From Peromyscus leucopus (taxonomy: Eukaryota > Chordata > Mammalia > Rodentia > Cricetidae): a DNA stretch of 64,000 nt. The position numbers and the translations under genes were made by a program. The number at the start of each line of letters is the position of its first letter. Positions within the stretch are counted from its first letter, which is position 1. The notes beneath the pieces are model-generated. The model was given only the letters and a program-made list of their open reading frames with translations, had not been told where the DNA came from and did not search any database. The stretch is from NCBI RefSeq assembly GCF_004664715.2, contig NC_051074.1, positions 14,369,178-14,433,177 of the forward strand, read 5' to 3'. Of this stretch, positions 33,850 through 45,328 are shown piece after piece.

Positions 33850-33939
<90 letters not shown>
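33850..33939. repeat. (GT)n followed directly by (GA)n
   Basis: GT at 33850-33893 passes straight into GA at 33893-33939. Confidence 0.98.
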
Positions 33940-33940
<1 letters not shown>

Positions 33941-33944
33941 ACAC

Positions 33945-34035
33945 CCATCCAGGTTTTATTATGCATTGGTGATCCCAATCCATGTCCTCATGTTTGCAGA
34001 GCAGGCACTCTGCCGTCTGTCTGAGCCACCTCCCG
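33945..34035 (-). repeat. SINE 5'-end fragment (tRNA-derived, B-type)
   Basis: Plus-strand GCATTGGTGATCCCAATCCA, TTTGCAGAGCAGGCACTCTG and GTCTGAGCCACCTCCCGGGT are antisense to a tRNA-like promoter region (GGG...A/B box) of a rodent SINE. Confidence 0.65.
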
Positions 34036-34157
34036 GGTCCTTTCCCTTGACTGTTCATCTAACTGGTTCATTTGCATATAAAAATGATATACAACCTACC
34101 TTATGAACAGCACTTCTGTATACACTCTCAATGGAATACATAACAGTGGGAGGGCTT

Positions 34158-34545
34158 TTCCGCGAACAAGCTCACTCCGTTTCTGCTGTTTGGCACTTTG
34201 CTGATTTGTTGGACAAAGTGTGTTCATCCTCTTCACCGAGGCGGCTTTTCTTGGGAGAGAAGTGACAAAGGTCAGTGCTGTTCGCGCAAGTCATCGCCGT
34301 CACTACGTCCAGCCGGTCACAGGGTGGCTGTGTGTGACAAATCACTGGCTGCCCAGACCAGCAGGAAGCTCACACTGCCTGTGCTTCCTCCAGCCGTTTC
34401 TTAATCAAACTTCCGTGTGTGCCACGTGAGTTGAGAAGAAACCAGAAAGGAAAGGTGAGATTGGGATGGTACCTCTTCTCCATTGTGACTTGCTCTGAGG
34501 AAGATGAGTCGGTGGGGACGCAACAACCGGGCGTCTTCTAGTTCC
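34158..34545. promoter_or_regulatory. Small CpG cluster, possible regulatory element
   Basis: By my count 11 CpGs fall within 34161-34316, far above the surrounding sequence, where CpG is scarce. Further CpGs follow to about 34533, including an E-box CACGTG at 34423-34428. No repeat family is recognised in it. It could be a small promoter or enhancer, or the remnant of an unrecognised LTR. No TATA box or downstream open frame supports a promoter. Confidence 0.35.
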
Positions 34546-34576
34546 ACCTGAGGAGTCTTCTAGTTCCACCTGAGGA
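34533..34576. repeat. Perfect 22-bp tandem duplication
   Basis: The 22-bp unit beginning GTCTTCTAGTTCCACCTG occurs twice, head to tail. It sits at the edge of the CpG cluster. Confidence 0.95.
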
Positions 34577-34672
34577 GCCAGACACTCCCTCCCCTGCCTC
34601 CCCTGCAGGCGTTGTGCTGGGGTACAGAGTTGGTTGCTGAGCTTCGTAGAAAAGCCAGGATTGAGAATAAAC

Positions 34673-34848
34673 CCTTTTTTTTTTTTTGTTTTGTTTTTGT
34701 TTATTTGAGCCAGGGTTTCTCTGTGTAGTTTTGGTGCCTGTCCTGGATCTCGCTCTGTAGACCAGGCTGGGCTCGAACTCACAGAGATCCACCTGGCTCT
34801 GCCTCCCGAGTGCTGGAATTAAAGGCGTGCGCCACCACTGCCTGGCGA
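34673..34848 (-). repeat. B1 SINE, well preserved
   Basis: A poly-T side, GAGCCAGGGTTTCTCTGTGT, CCTGTCCTGGATCTCGCTCT, GTAGACCAGGCTGGGCTCGA and GAGTGCTGGAATTAAAGGCG are antisense landmarks. Retained CpGs suggest a young copy. Confidence 0.96.
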
Positions 34849-36461
34849 GAACAAACCCTCTTTTGCCCATTTCACAAATGCGCATTCGGAGGTCCTCACA
34901 GCTCACTTCCCTCATCTTTAAAATATTTATCCAATAACGTTTGTTTCATCAGTAGAATCAACTTCTTATGGGTCAGCAATGGGGTTTTCTTCCTTGCACA
35001 TTTGTTAGGACCCTAAACAGTTCCATCCACATCTAACTGTGAGCAAGAATCATGGCAGACAACTTCAGCCCTCGGTGATTTAATCCTTACACTAACTTGT
35101 TTGTTCTCTTGAGGAAACAGAGGCTCATGGAAGTTAAGTCATGTACTCAGCATTACAAAGTTCTGGCCTCCTGGGGCATTTGATCTGTATCTTCTTCCTT
35201 GCATCGTATCTTGTCTGGGGTATCAGGGACTAAACATTTGAAAGCTACTTAATAACTATGTCCCTCCAAAGAAATATTACACTTGAGAATATTGGGGGAG
35301 ATGAAGCAGAAAACAGTGATTTATTTAACCACCTTGGCATCTTCCCTTCTTACTTCTTCTTAGATGCTGGTAGGACTCAGCTGGAGTGATACTCAGAAAC
35401 CTTGTCCCTGTCTCAACCTTGGGAGTTGCTAGTTGATCATGCCGCAGCAGCTCCCATTCCAGCATTTACCAAGACCTGGATATTTAGATACATTTGTTTG
35501 AGTGCTGGCAGATGACACTCCATCTCACTGTGAGGCATCTAGAAGAGATTTTTCTCTGTGTACAGTTATGTCTTACACACCCACGATGCAGGAGGGAAGG
35601 GGGGATGCAATAAGTACGGGGCTGATTTGCATTGAAGAAGTCCAAGTGTGGTGCGGCTACTCTGGAAGGCAAGCTATCACATGGACAGGCTTCCAGCTCT
35701 TAGGAGACAAAGAGGTGGGGGCTGGGGAGTGAAAGTTGCCTGAATCCTTTCCAGGGGTAGGTCTGCTTCACGGCCTTTTCATGGCCGGAGAGAGCTGTCC
35801 TGATTGCATTGTCAATGGGGAACGAGAGCTTGAGGTACAGCCTGTGGCTCAATGATGCCCCAACTCAGCTCTACTCCACCTCATTAGCTCCACTTCAGAG
35901 CTGGCCAGAGGGAAAGATTAATTTAGTGACCAAGCTTAATAAATAGATGCTTCAGGTCCCACATTTCACGCATGGCACTCGGAGGCAGGGAACTCACTGA
36001 AGTGCTGGCTTCAGGATGTCAAGGGCAAACAGCTGGGCTTGGGGGGAAGTGCAGAGATATTTCTGCTGAGTTTTGTTCCCCAGCTCCTCCAGTAATTACC
36101 CAAACTGCAGCTATGACAAGAAAGAAATGTCAGTTATCCATTAACTGTGCAACCTAAAAACCACATTTCTGAACTGGCTCACCTCTGTGAGGCATTGCTT
36201 CGTGTATGGTTCTCCAAACGTGATAATGCATTTATCTAGTATATAATTGTCAGAAAAATGGTGACCTAATCTAGAAATCTTTACTCTCTCCCTCCTAAAG
36301 GGTCTTAGCCAAAGTTTCTCTTTTGGGAGAAGTATGGTTCCAGGTAGCTATCTCTAGAGAAAATTAAGTATGAGGTACAAGAGAGTAAACAACATCATGT
36401 TCCACAGGGGCTGAAGTGATCTGAGAAAATCCTGAGGTGATTTCATGACAGCAGCATTACA

Positions 36462-36462
<1 letters not shown>
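34849..36462. other. No recognised gene or repeat
   Basis: About 1.6 kb of unique-looking sequence. The longest frames are short and show nothing recognisable. Confidence 0.5.

Positions 36463-36506
<44 letters not shown>
36463..36506. repeat. (TG)n microsatellite
   Basis: A TG run of about 44 bp. A second, 22-bp GT run lies at 36679-36700. Confidence 0.98.
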
Positions 36507-36507
<1 letters not shown>

Positions 36508-37177
36508 AAGCATGTGTGTGCTTGCCCATGTATATGAACAATTATAATGCATAATTAATACAGAGCTAATATTAAACTCCTGTGTGAACAGGTACTGGCA
36601 TGCTAGAAAAGCAGAGAAACATTAACCTCAGAGAGCTTGTTTTCAGCTGCTTGAGTACACACTGCTTCTCTGGGCCCTGTGTGTGTGTGTGTGTGTGTGT
36701 ACACCTCTGAGAGTGTGGGGGGATTTTTGTTGCTGCTGTTAATATTTCAGCCTTGAGGAATTAGAATTTTTGCAGTTCACACACCTTCTTTCCCCAGTGT
36801 CAAAGGAACGTTGGCTTCATTTAATCTTGTCTTTAGGCCACCACTCTCTTCAGGATTCCAGTTAATTAATCCCTTCCAAATGGGGCTGCTCACACAGAGG
36901 GCAGCAACAGGGCACAAGCACCCGCTCTTTCCTGTGCAGCCCCTTCACGCTGTGGCTATGACTTTGGATGGAGAAGTCCATGACCCTCCCCTTTGCTCTC
37001 GGTGACCTTGAATAGAGGCAACCATTGGACCTTATTGTCTCTTTGATTATGAATGTCCAATTAGACACTGGGAGCAGGTGTCTTTTAAGCAATCATCAAA
37101 GTGACAAAGCTTATTTTAATATTTCAAACCCAAGCATTACTTTAGCATACATGTTATGATATGTGCTAAATTTATTC
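36507..37177. other. No gene; one short GT array
   Basis: Unique-looking sequence apart from the GT run at 36679-36700. Confidence 0.5.
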
Positions 37178-37300
37178 TTTTTTGTCTTTTTTTTTTTGAG
37201 ACAAGGTTTCATTTTGTCATCCATACTGGCCCCCAACTCTCAATCTCTTGCCTCAGCCTTTGCAGTGATGGAGTCATAGAGATGTATGGCCAGACCAGCC
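37178..37300 (-). repeat. B1-type SINE, diverged
   Basis: TTTTTTTTTTGAGACAAGGT, TTCATTTTGTCATCCATACT, GGCCCCCAACTCTCAATCTC and TTGCCTCAGCCTTTGCAGTG resemble an old antisense B1 or 7SL-derived monomer. Confidence 0.75.
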
Positions 37301-39396
37301 CTAAACATACAATCTTGAAGAAGACGGAGAAAATACTGTTTTCATCTCTCTTTTCCTAATGGGTTAAAAGTCACTGACAGGAGTGAGTTAGGCAGACACC
37401 TGGCAAGCCGTGGCTGCTTTATCCTGGCTTTACCGCCCACACACCACTGACTCCTGGGCATGTTTTGGTTGTGTGCTCAATCATTCTCACACATCTGTTT
37501 GTCTATTTCACACCTTCACTTCTCCCTTTGAACACTGATCTTACTTTGCAGTAGTTTTAATAGCCTCTATCTCTTTGTTCAAAGGAAGTTCCTAGCCTCT
37601 TCCTGCTCATTTGTAATAGGTGTACTATATACTAGTCACAACATTCTATGGTTTTCCATGAATTCCAGTGGGAGTGGGGAGAAGGAGGAAAGAGTGGGCC
37701 AGATATAAGATAAAATAGAAAAAGAGAAGGAAAGAATTATAGTTTAATGTAATCAAATCTTCTTCATCAGTAGCAACAGGTATCATCAGGGGACTCAAAA
37801 CAGATACCCCACCACCCCAGAATGTATCCTACGATCTATTATGATGTATATTTTATCATTGGAAAATCCATTTGATAAAATTAGTCTCCATACCACATTT
37901 GTTCATATTGAATTGTCAACTTTGACAATAGAATTATTTTTCATACTTTCACTAAAACAACTTCTAGAAAAGTTCAAAGAACTTCATGAAAATGCCATTT
38001 AATAAAAACGGGAGATTAAATACTAAAAATAATACTACTAAGTATGTCATTGACTTAATATAAGTAATTGTATGGTTGGTCATATTTATCGATGGTCATT
38101 GTTATTTTATTGTTATGGTTAGTGGGCATGGTTGTAGTTGCTGCATATTGTCACTCAGAAAATTGAGATACTTAAATTACACTCGATTGTAGACCCATAG
38201 GGTCTGTAGAAGCAAGGTAGTAGGGGGGGTGGGTAGAGGACCCAGAGCTGGTTTTGAAGTTGTTTGCTTAGCATCTTCACTGTCTTAACCCAGATTTATG
38301 CTTTTCCAGGATGACTAATGCCGAGGGAAATGTTGCATATTCGTTGTAATCATAATATTATTACTGGTATTCTTTGATCAAATTGATGGAGGCATGGGTG
38401 GAGCTGCAATTGAGTCTGTTTTTGTCACCAAGAAAGATAAATTCTGTATAAGATATATTTAGAGGTTTTGTCTTAAGATGAATTTGTTTGAAATACAGAG
38501 CTTAGATTAGACATGTGAAGATTTCAAATGCTGCCTCTAGCTCTTCAACTTGGAATGATTTTCCTTTTTTTGGAAACAAGGTGTTTGAAAAACAGCTGAG
38601 AATTGCAAATGTGCTCTCAGAGTTAAACACATGCTGCAACTTGTTTCCTAAGATGCTGTGTGTGCCAGCGACACTTGCTCACTTTAAGCACGGATGCTTG
38701 AGTAATCCGAAAGTTATTGACCTCTGTGTTAAAGAGATGGTGAATTTACAGTTTCTATTTCAAACTTCTGAAAAGTACTGTTAGCATTTCAAAGAATAGT
38801 GACAACATCAAGGAGACGGTGGAGAGTTTGAAAGCAGATTGACTAAGTGCCTGACTTTTCTTCAAGCCATTCCGTCCTCAAAACCTCCATCTTTGCACAC
38901 GATGCCTAAAACCTTACGATGCCTAATATCTTTGTATAAAATTACTAAAATTAAAATGCAGCCTGAGAGAAGTTGTAATAGATGTAATGAATCTGTGCAC
39001 TCAGATTTATATGACTCCTAGCTACATGTGTTCTGCAAACAGCACTCACTTTTAAATTTTTGGATCAAGCAACTGACTAAGCTTTGTACATGGAGGAATG
39101 ACAGAACAGAGAGTTACCTTATGGTTCTAACTTTATTCATTTTGTGAATCAATAGCATCTGTGCAACAGTTAGTATTCTGTGAAAGCATAAGGTCTAACC
39201 ATCAAGATTAAAGTTAAAAAAAGAAAGACATACATATAATGTACTTTTCACACTAATAGCTGTTGCAATTGTACAGTGATACTGCTCTTCATTCAACCAA
39301 GAGCCTCAATTTTTAGATAGGATCTCTTCTGAAACAGAAATACAGGGACATCAAAACTTAGACTACGTTAAAATGTGCTAGTACAGATCTTCCCAA
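37301..39396. other. Repeat-poor stretch, no recognised gene
   Basis: About 2.1 kb in which I recognise no SINE, LINE or LTR, one of the longest such stretches here. Plus-strand frames at 38515-38784 and 38839-39021 have no recognisable domain. Conserved non-coding sequence is possible but cannot be judged without another genome. Confidence 0.5.
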
Positions 39397-39958
39397 TGAA
39401 AGACCCTAGCCCTTCAGGCTTATACCCCCAAGCTTCAGGAAAAGAGAAACTTCAAGCACCAGGAAATGAGAAACTAAAAATCTACTTCCAAGGGCAACCT
39501 GACTTAGCCATTGTTCAATCTCCCCTGCAACCATATAACAATGTAAAAAGATTTCTGTTAAGAGATGTGCTCAACTGTGTCTGGGATAGTTGCAGGTGTT
39601 CCAGGAAGGACCACTGTGACCTTTGTGTAAACTCCACTCCCTCCCTGATTTCCCCCCTTGAGGTTTCAGGAAGAATGTACCTGTTGACGTAACTGTATCC
39701 CCTCTGTGATCACTCTGTAACCAGACTATGATCTTGTGAAATGAGATTGTATGGGAATTGTAATCTTATGGCTCTTGTGGGTTTTTCCTTTCAAAGCCCC
39801 CATGGGGCTGCAGTAAGATGCAGCTCTTGCTCTTAGGAGCAGAGTTTGCCCTTCTGTACAGAAGCTTCAAAAATAAATCCTCGTGCTTTTGCATCAACTG
39901 GACTGGAGTCTGGGTTCTTGGGGCGCCCATTTGAGACCCTAGATTTTGGGGTCCAACA
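39397..39958 (+). mobile_element. Solo ERV1 (gammaretrovirus-like) LTR with 4-bp target duplication
   Basis: 562 bp reading TGAAAGACCCTAGCC...GGGGTCCAACA. The TGAAAGACC start is characteristic of murine-leukaemia-type LTRs. Perfect CCAA duplications flank it (39393-39396 and 39959-39962), matching the 4-bp duplication of ERV1 elements. AATAAA followed by TCCTCGTGC at about 39871 is the polyadenylation signal at the R/U5 side. No viral genes accompany it. Open frames crossing it on both strands, including the 140-codon minus one, are incidental. Confidence 0.92.
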
Positions 39959-40421
39959 CCAACAGTATAACAACAGTGTTTGTTCTTTGAACTGTCATTG
40001 ACAGAATTCTGAGAACACATTCTGTCAATCTGAGTTCCTGCACTCATCCTTCCTGATGACAAACAGAGAGAAAACAGAGGGGAAAGGGATCCAACCTCAG
40101 TATCCTTACAGCCACAAAACACGCACATTAGGGAACAAACAGTAGGACTTGTCTCCGCGTCCTCCGTTTTCCTAAAATCCCTAAGCACTAGGTGAGCACA
40201 CCGTGTAATTCCCAGGCCACTGTTTTTTCATCTGTGAAGTTTTCAGCTTATTCACAATTTTTTTCAAGATTGTAAAAATGGCCAATTTTGTTTTATTTTT
40301 CCATGTAAGTCAGATCCCTCAGGAGAGGAAGAGAGGGGAGAGAGGGAAGAGGTAGGGGGTAGGGAAGAAGGGAGAAGAGGAAGAAAAGGAGGGGGTGGAG
40401 GAGGATCCTATAGATTATGTA
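39959..40421. other. No gene; purine-rich tract
   Basis: Unique-looking sequence followed by a GGAAGAGG-type purine tract at about 40322-40405. Confidence 0.55.
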
Positions 40422-40803
40422 GTTTGTTTTAATTGTCACTTGACATAACCTAGAATCACCTTGTGTCAATGAAAGATTGTCAGGTTGGATTGTGGGTATG
40501 TCTGTGGGGGGTTGTCTTAATTACATTAATTGACATGGAGTACTCAGCCTGCTGTGGGCAGTACCATTGATCGGGCAGGGCCTCACAGACTGGACAAGAG
40601 TGAAAATAGTGGGCTAAGCACTAGAGGTATGTATGCATACATTTTTCTCTGCTCTTGACTATGGATTTGAAGTAATTAGCTCCTTTTGGTTGCTATCACC
40701 TTAACTTCCCTACCATGATGGACTGTAACTTAGAACTATAAGCCAAAATAAACTTTCTCCCTTAAGTTTTTTTTTTGCCAGTATTTTTTGTCAAATCACA
40801 GAT
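40422..40803 (+). mobile_element. ORR1-type MaLR LTR
   Basis: Landmarks in order are TAATTGTCACTTGACATAAC, CTAGAATCACCTTGTGTCAA, GTGGGTATGTCTGTGGGGGG, GGGCTAAGCACTAG, CATTTTTCTCTGCTCTTGAC, CCATGATGGACTGTAACTTA, AAGCCAAAATAAACTTTCTC and GTCAAATCACAG. The AATAAA in the 3' part is intact. Confidence 0.9.
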
Positions 40804-40924
40804 TTATAACCAAGAAGTAGATTAATTAGGAGACAGGATACAAGGTGGGCAAGAACAGTAGACTAATATGGTAGATGTGTGTTTTTGAGATTCTTCTTTA
40901 CATTGAGCTAGAATGATTAACAAA

Positions 40925-41205
40925 CAAGCAGTGGTGGCTGATGAGACAGCTCAATCCCCAGGACCCATGCGGAAAAAACCAGGCATGGTATCATGGTTTG
41001 TAATTCCAGTACTAGCGTGGTAGACACAAGCAGATGTCTGGGGGACTCAGTGTCTAGAGAACATAGCTCCATGAGTGAGTATCAGCCAGTGGGAGACCCT
41101 GTCTCAAAAATCAAAACCAAAGAAAAAACCCAAGAAGGATGACAACATCTGAAGTTGACCTCTGGCTTTTAGAAGAGTGTGCACCTGCATTCATGTGCAC
41201 CTGCA
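40925..41205 (+). repeat. B4-type SINE (B4/RSINE1-like)
   Basis: A tRNA-like left end (GGCTGATGAGACAGCTCAAT) is joined to a B1-like right part (CCAGGCATGGTATCATGG, GTGGGAGACCCTGTCTCAAA). GACAACATCTGAAGTTGACC and TCTGGCTTTTAGAAG follow. This fused structure is typical of B4. Confidence 0.8.
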
Positions 41206-42177
41206 TGGACAGAGAAAGAGGAGGAAGGGAGGAGGGAGGAAGGGAGGAGAAGAGGGAAGCAGGCACACAGAGAAGTGATTGGTGATAGAACAGAACAAAT
41301 CCACATCTTATTGTTAAAGCAGAACTTACTATAGAAAGAAAACGGGGCTAAAGTTTGCACTGTGTGTACTCAATCCCTTTCAGACTCATTGGTCAGGCCA
41401 TCTTCTGTAGGAGGAGTATTGAATGAGGAGTAGGGAGCAATGAGAGGTTCCTCGCTAAGGTACTTCCTAGACTTTCACTGTAGTGAAAACATGACATAAA
41501 ATCATGGAATCCTGTCAGTTGGCAATTTTAATTTATGAAAGGGAAATGAGCTCCCTGATTTAAGTCTGTAAAAAAGGAAAATAAAAAGTAGATTCTGGAT
41601 AGGAGATCCATGGAACAAGAGAGAGTCAATACTCCTTAGGGTGTAGAAACCCTGGCAACCTGGAGAATATTGCCAACAGAGGCACAAGGAACATCATAGT
41701 TCTGGAATGGATATCCAGAGGCCTTGGTGTTTTGTTTGAAAACTCAAGTTCTTGCTCTAATTTGGTTTAGGTGCCCATCCCTGAATTTGAGGTTTTATTG
41801 ACAAGGTCATCAATATCATATGGCACAGGGGTTTTTCATCAAGTGAAACTCCCTGTCTTTAAATTATCACCAATATCAGTTTGGATAGCAGATATCAAAA
41901 GGCTAGAAGAAATCCTCTTTTAAAAGAAGCACAGTCATTCATTGCACAACAATGGGATACACTGAGAAATGTGTTTTCTGATAACTTATCATTAGTTGGT
42001 ATCACAAAATACATACAGAGACCTAGATGGCATATGCCAATCATTCGTCATATCTATTGATGCCATAAGATAGGTGAGGCCAATGCTAGAGTAAAATAAG
42101 ATAATATTTTACAGTCAAACCTCATTTTGAAAATTACTTTCTAAAAGAAATAGGAATAGAAACTAAAATAGCAGTAG
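41206..42177. other. No gene; GA-rich tract at its start
   Basis: A GGAGGAAGG-type tract at 41215-41260, then unique-looking sequence. Confidence 0.5.
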
Positions 42178-42262
42178 GGGCTGATGCTGTCTCATAGCTC
42201 ACTTAGCATCTTCAAGGCTCTGGGTTCTATTCTCACACTATTACATTAAAAAAAAACCCTAA
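42178..42262 (+). repeat. ID-type SINE, diverged
   Basis: GGGGCTGATGCTGTCTCATA, CTCACTTAGCATCTTCAAGG and CTCTGGGTTCTATTCTCACA followed by an A run resemble a diverged ID element. Confidence 0.75.
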
Positions 42263-42274
42263 TAATAAGCAATA

Positions 42275-42505
42275 GAAGATGTTGTATTGTAGCTAGACAG
42301 AAAGCAAATCAGAGGGCAGAACAGCAAGGCATATAAGCCTGGGTAGACAGGAAGTCACTCTCTCTTTGGAAGCTGTGGAGTTGGTGAGGTGAGGTTAGCT
42401 TGTGGTTTGTCCTATTCTTCTGATCTCTCTCTCAGGCTTTAACCCAAATTTCTGGCTCCATGTTTTTTTATTTATTAAGACCGTTTAGAAATTTGTCTAC
42501 ATAGT
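42275..42505 (+). mobile_element. 3' fragment of an LTR, family of 11744 and 14207
   Basis: GGCATATAAGCCTGGGTAGA, CAGGAAGTCACTCTCTCTTT, GGAGTTGGTGAGGTGAGGTT, TCTGGCTCCATG and TTTATTAAGACCGTTTAGAA match the 3' half of those LTRs, the 11744 copy most closely. The end is near GTCTACA. Confidence 0.8.
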
Positions 42506-43632
42506 ATAGTCAATACATAAACCAGTATTGTATTCATTTATTTTTATTCTTAAGTGTTATATGTTGTACAAAATTGTATATATTACATTTTTATATAATA
42601 GAGAGCATGAGAACGTTGAAGTGTTCACAGGAACATTGACAGGTATGTTACATTAAAATGTCTTCTCTGTCACTAGGCAACAGGAATTTTTCAGCACCAT
42701 TATAATTGTGTGGGATTATTGACTGTTGTCTATGTGCCTAATTATTGGCAGGGATGGACACAATTTTTTTTTTTTTTTTTTATGTGTGTCTATCTGTGTT
42801 GTCCTGGCAGGCTGTGAACTTTCAGGCTTAAGAAATCTCGCCACTGTAGCCTCTCAGGTTATCTGGGACTCCAGCTAGATGTGATTGTACCCAGTTCATA
42901 TAAAATTAAAAAAATTTGAAGACAAAATCTATTGTGTGGTTCAGAAAACAAAATTAGTTTTTTGTTGTTCCAGATTGTGAAGCATTTCAAAGTTTGATAC
43001 TGAAGGTCACCCAGCATGTCTCATTTTCCCTCGGGTTCTGGGAAATTGTGAAGCTTAAGAGTTTTGCTCAATTATTATATGCCCTCATAGCCCGAGTGTT
43101 TCTATTATGTGTCTTTTTGTGCTTTTATCCCTGATTAAATCATATTTAAGCCTCCTACATTACAGCCAATTCAAGCTCCTTTTGGACGTAGGAGGGATAC
43201 AAAGTAAACATAATTATTTGGTGAGATGTTTGACTGAAATGTTTTAATGTAGCCATAGCTGAATCAGTACTGGGAAACAGTATGAAATATTAAATATCAA
43301 CTAATAACATATCTCTCTTATCTAGATTGATATTTCACATTGTGATCAATCATTTTTCCACATCTTATGACTTAGCTAAATTTTATCACTGTTTCAGTTT
43401 AAAGCAATCAACTATTAAGGAAAAATGGAGGATTTAGGGTCAGAATCGGAGAGGATTCCCTGATGAGCTCATCAGAGCCTTCCTTAGGATTGCCGAAGGC
43501 TGGGACCCAGGGCTTTGTTCAGAGTGTCCTTGCCCCTGGATGAAAGGGTAAAGATGCTTTCTTTCCTCGGCTCCCCTAGTTATCTTCATTACCATTCAAC
43601 AATCCGTTTGGCTTTTTGAGCCCATACCTATC
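42506..43632. other. No gene; possible old B1 fragment
   Basis: An antisense 7SL/B1-like piece lies at about 42762-42900 (poly-T, TGTGTTGTCCTGGCAGGC, CTGGGACTCCAGCTAG). The rest is unassigned and AT-rich. Confidence 0.45.
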
Positions 43633-43987
43633 TGTGGTGGTTTGAAAGAAAATGGTCTCCAAATGGAGTCACACTATTAGGAGTTGTAGCTTTGTTGGAG
43701 GAGATGTTATCTTGTTTAAGGAAGTGTGACACTGTGAAGGCAGACTTTGAGATCTCATACATGCTCAATACACTGTCCAATGGTTTACTCTACTTTCTGC
43801 TGCCCTCTGATCAAGATGCAGCCAGCACCATGTCTGCCTGTATGCATGCCACCATGCTCCCCACCATGATGATAATGGACTAAACTTCTAAAACTGTAAG
43901 CTGCCATCTCAATGAAATGTTTTTCATTTATAAGAGTTGTCATGGTCATGGTATCTTGTCACAGCAATAGAAACCCTAACTAAGACG
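43633..43987 (+). mobile_element. 5' LTR of the MaLR provirus
   Basis: Contains AGTCACACTATTAGGAGTTG, TGTTGGAGGAG, GGAAGTGTGACACTGTGAAG, TGATCAAGATGCAGCCAGCA, CACCATGATGATAATGGACT, ATTTATAAGAGTTGTCATGG and CAATAGAAACCCTAACTAAG. The terminal CA is mutated to CG. Confidence 0.88.
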
Positions 43988-44530
43988 GAAGTTGGTACCA
44001 GGTATTGGGGTATTGCTGTCATAGATAGGCCTGATGATGTTTTTGTTTGGAGGAACTTGGACTTTCGTACTTGGAGATAGGAAAGCAGTGGAATGCTTTA
44101 AGAGCTGCTTAATGGGCCATACCAGTAAGAGCATGGAAGACAGTGGTGTTGAATGTGATTTGATGAACTGTGGGGGCCTGGCTCAAGAGGTTTCAGGGTG
44201 ATATTTTGGTGGAGAATGTGGCTACTTGTTGCTTTATTCTAAAGTCTTCCTGAAGAGTTTTGGACTAATTCCATTGGCAGAGGAAATCTCAAAACAGTAT
44301 AGACTCTGTTCTGTGAATACTAGTGTTAATGCTAATGAAGATTATATAATAAAAAGGAGGAAGCTGAGCAAGGAAAAAAAACATTTGAGGAGAAAAGGAG
44401 CTGCAAAAAGTGGAATGAAGTTAAGTCCTGTATTCAAGGAGATAAACAGATTAAGAAATGGAATAAATGAAGTAGTGATCTCAGGGCAAGATCCCATCCA
44501 GCTAAGTTTCCAACTTGTCAAAAGGAATTA

Positions 44531-44924
44531 TGTAGCTAGAGTTTTCTTGCCTGGCCCACAGTCAGGACAAATCTCTGTCACCCACCAGTCCCACAGCTGC
44601 TCAGACCCAACCAAGTAAACACAGAGACTTATATATTGCTTACAAACTGTATGGCCATGGCAGGCTTCTTGCTAAATGTTCTTATAACTTAAATTAATCC
44701 ATTTCCATAAATCTATACCTTGCCACATGGCTCGTGGCTTACTGGCATCTTTACATGTGGCTTGTCCTGGTGGTGGCTGGCAGTGACTCCTTCTGCCTTC
44801 CTGTTCTTTCTTTTCTCCTCTCTGTTAGTCCCGCCTATATTTCCTGCCTAGCCATGGACCAATCAGTGTTTTATTTACTAACCAATCAGAGCAACACATT
44901 TGCCATACAGAACATCCCACAGCA
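44531..44924 (-). mobile_element. Solo ERV2-type LTR, five-copy family, copy D
   Basis: 394 bp. The plus strand reads TGTAGCTAGAG...CCCACAGCA, flanked by perfect GAATTA at 44525-44530 and 44925-44930. The minus strand contains the family blocks AGTAAATAAAACACTGATTG, CATGGCTAGGCAGGAAATAT and GGTTGGGTCTGAGCAGCTGT. It splits the MaLR interior. Confidence 0.93.
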
Positions 44925-44944
44925 GAATTAAACAAAAACTTAGA

Positions 44945-45062
44945 GTCAGATGTGGTTATGCATACCTTCCTAACCCTGGGAAGGCAGAAGCTGGCAGATC
45001 TCTGAATCTGAGTTCAATCTGATCTACAGAGCAAGTTCGAGGACAGCCAAGGTTAGGCAGTG
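44945..45062 (+). repeat. B1 SINE within the MaLR interior
   Basis: GTCAGATGTGGTTATGCATA, ACCCTGGGAAGGCAGAAGCT, GGCAGATCTCTGAATCTGAG and CTACAGAGCAAGTTCGAGGA are B1 landmarks on the plus strand. Confidence 0.88.
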
Positions 45063-45190
45063 AAGGTAAGCATCAAAAGCAGAAAGCTGTTGAAGATGTA
45101 ACTGAACAAGGGAGCCATGTTCCAGCCCCAGTAAGCAGGAGAACTTGGCAGCTTTGGCCATGGGGTTGAGGCTTTCGAGTCAAGGATTCC

Positions 45191-45196
<6 letters not shown>

Positions 45197-45272
<76 letters not shown>

Positions 45273-45284
45273 ATGTGTGTGTGT

Positions 45285-45322
<38 letters not shown>
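45197..45322. repeat. Long (TG)n microsatellite with TATG interruptions
   Basis: About 126 bp, the longest GT array in the window, lying in the MaLR interior. The 172- and 144-codon open frames over it are artefacts. Confidence 0.98.

Positions 45323-45328
<6 letters not shown>

Noticed and set aside
39766..40188. 140-codon minus-strand open frame
   Set aside because: Half lies antisense to a solo ERV1 LTR. The remainder has no domain.
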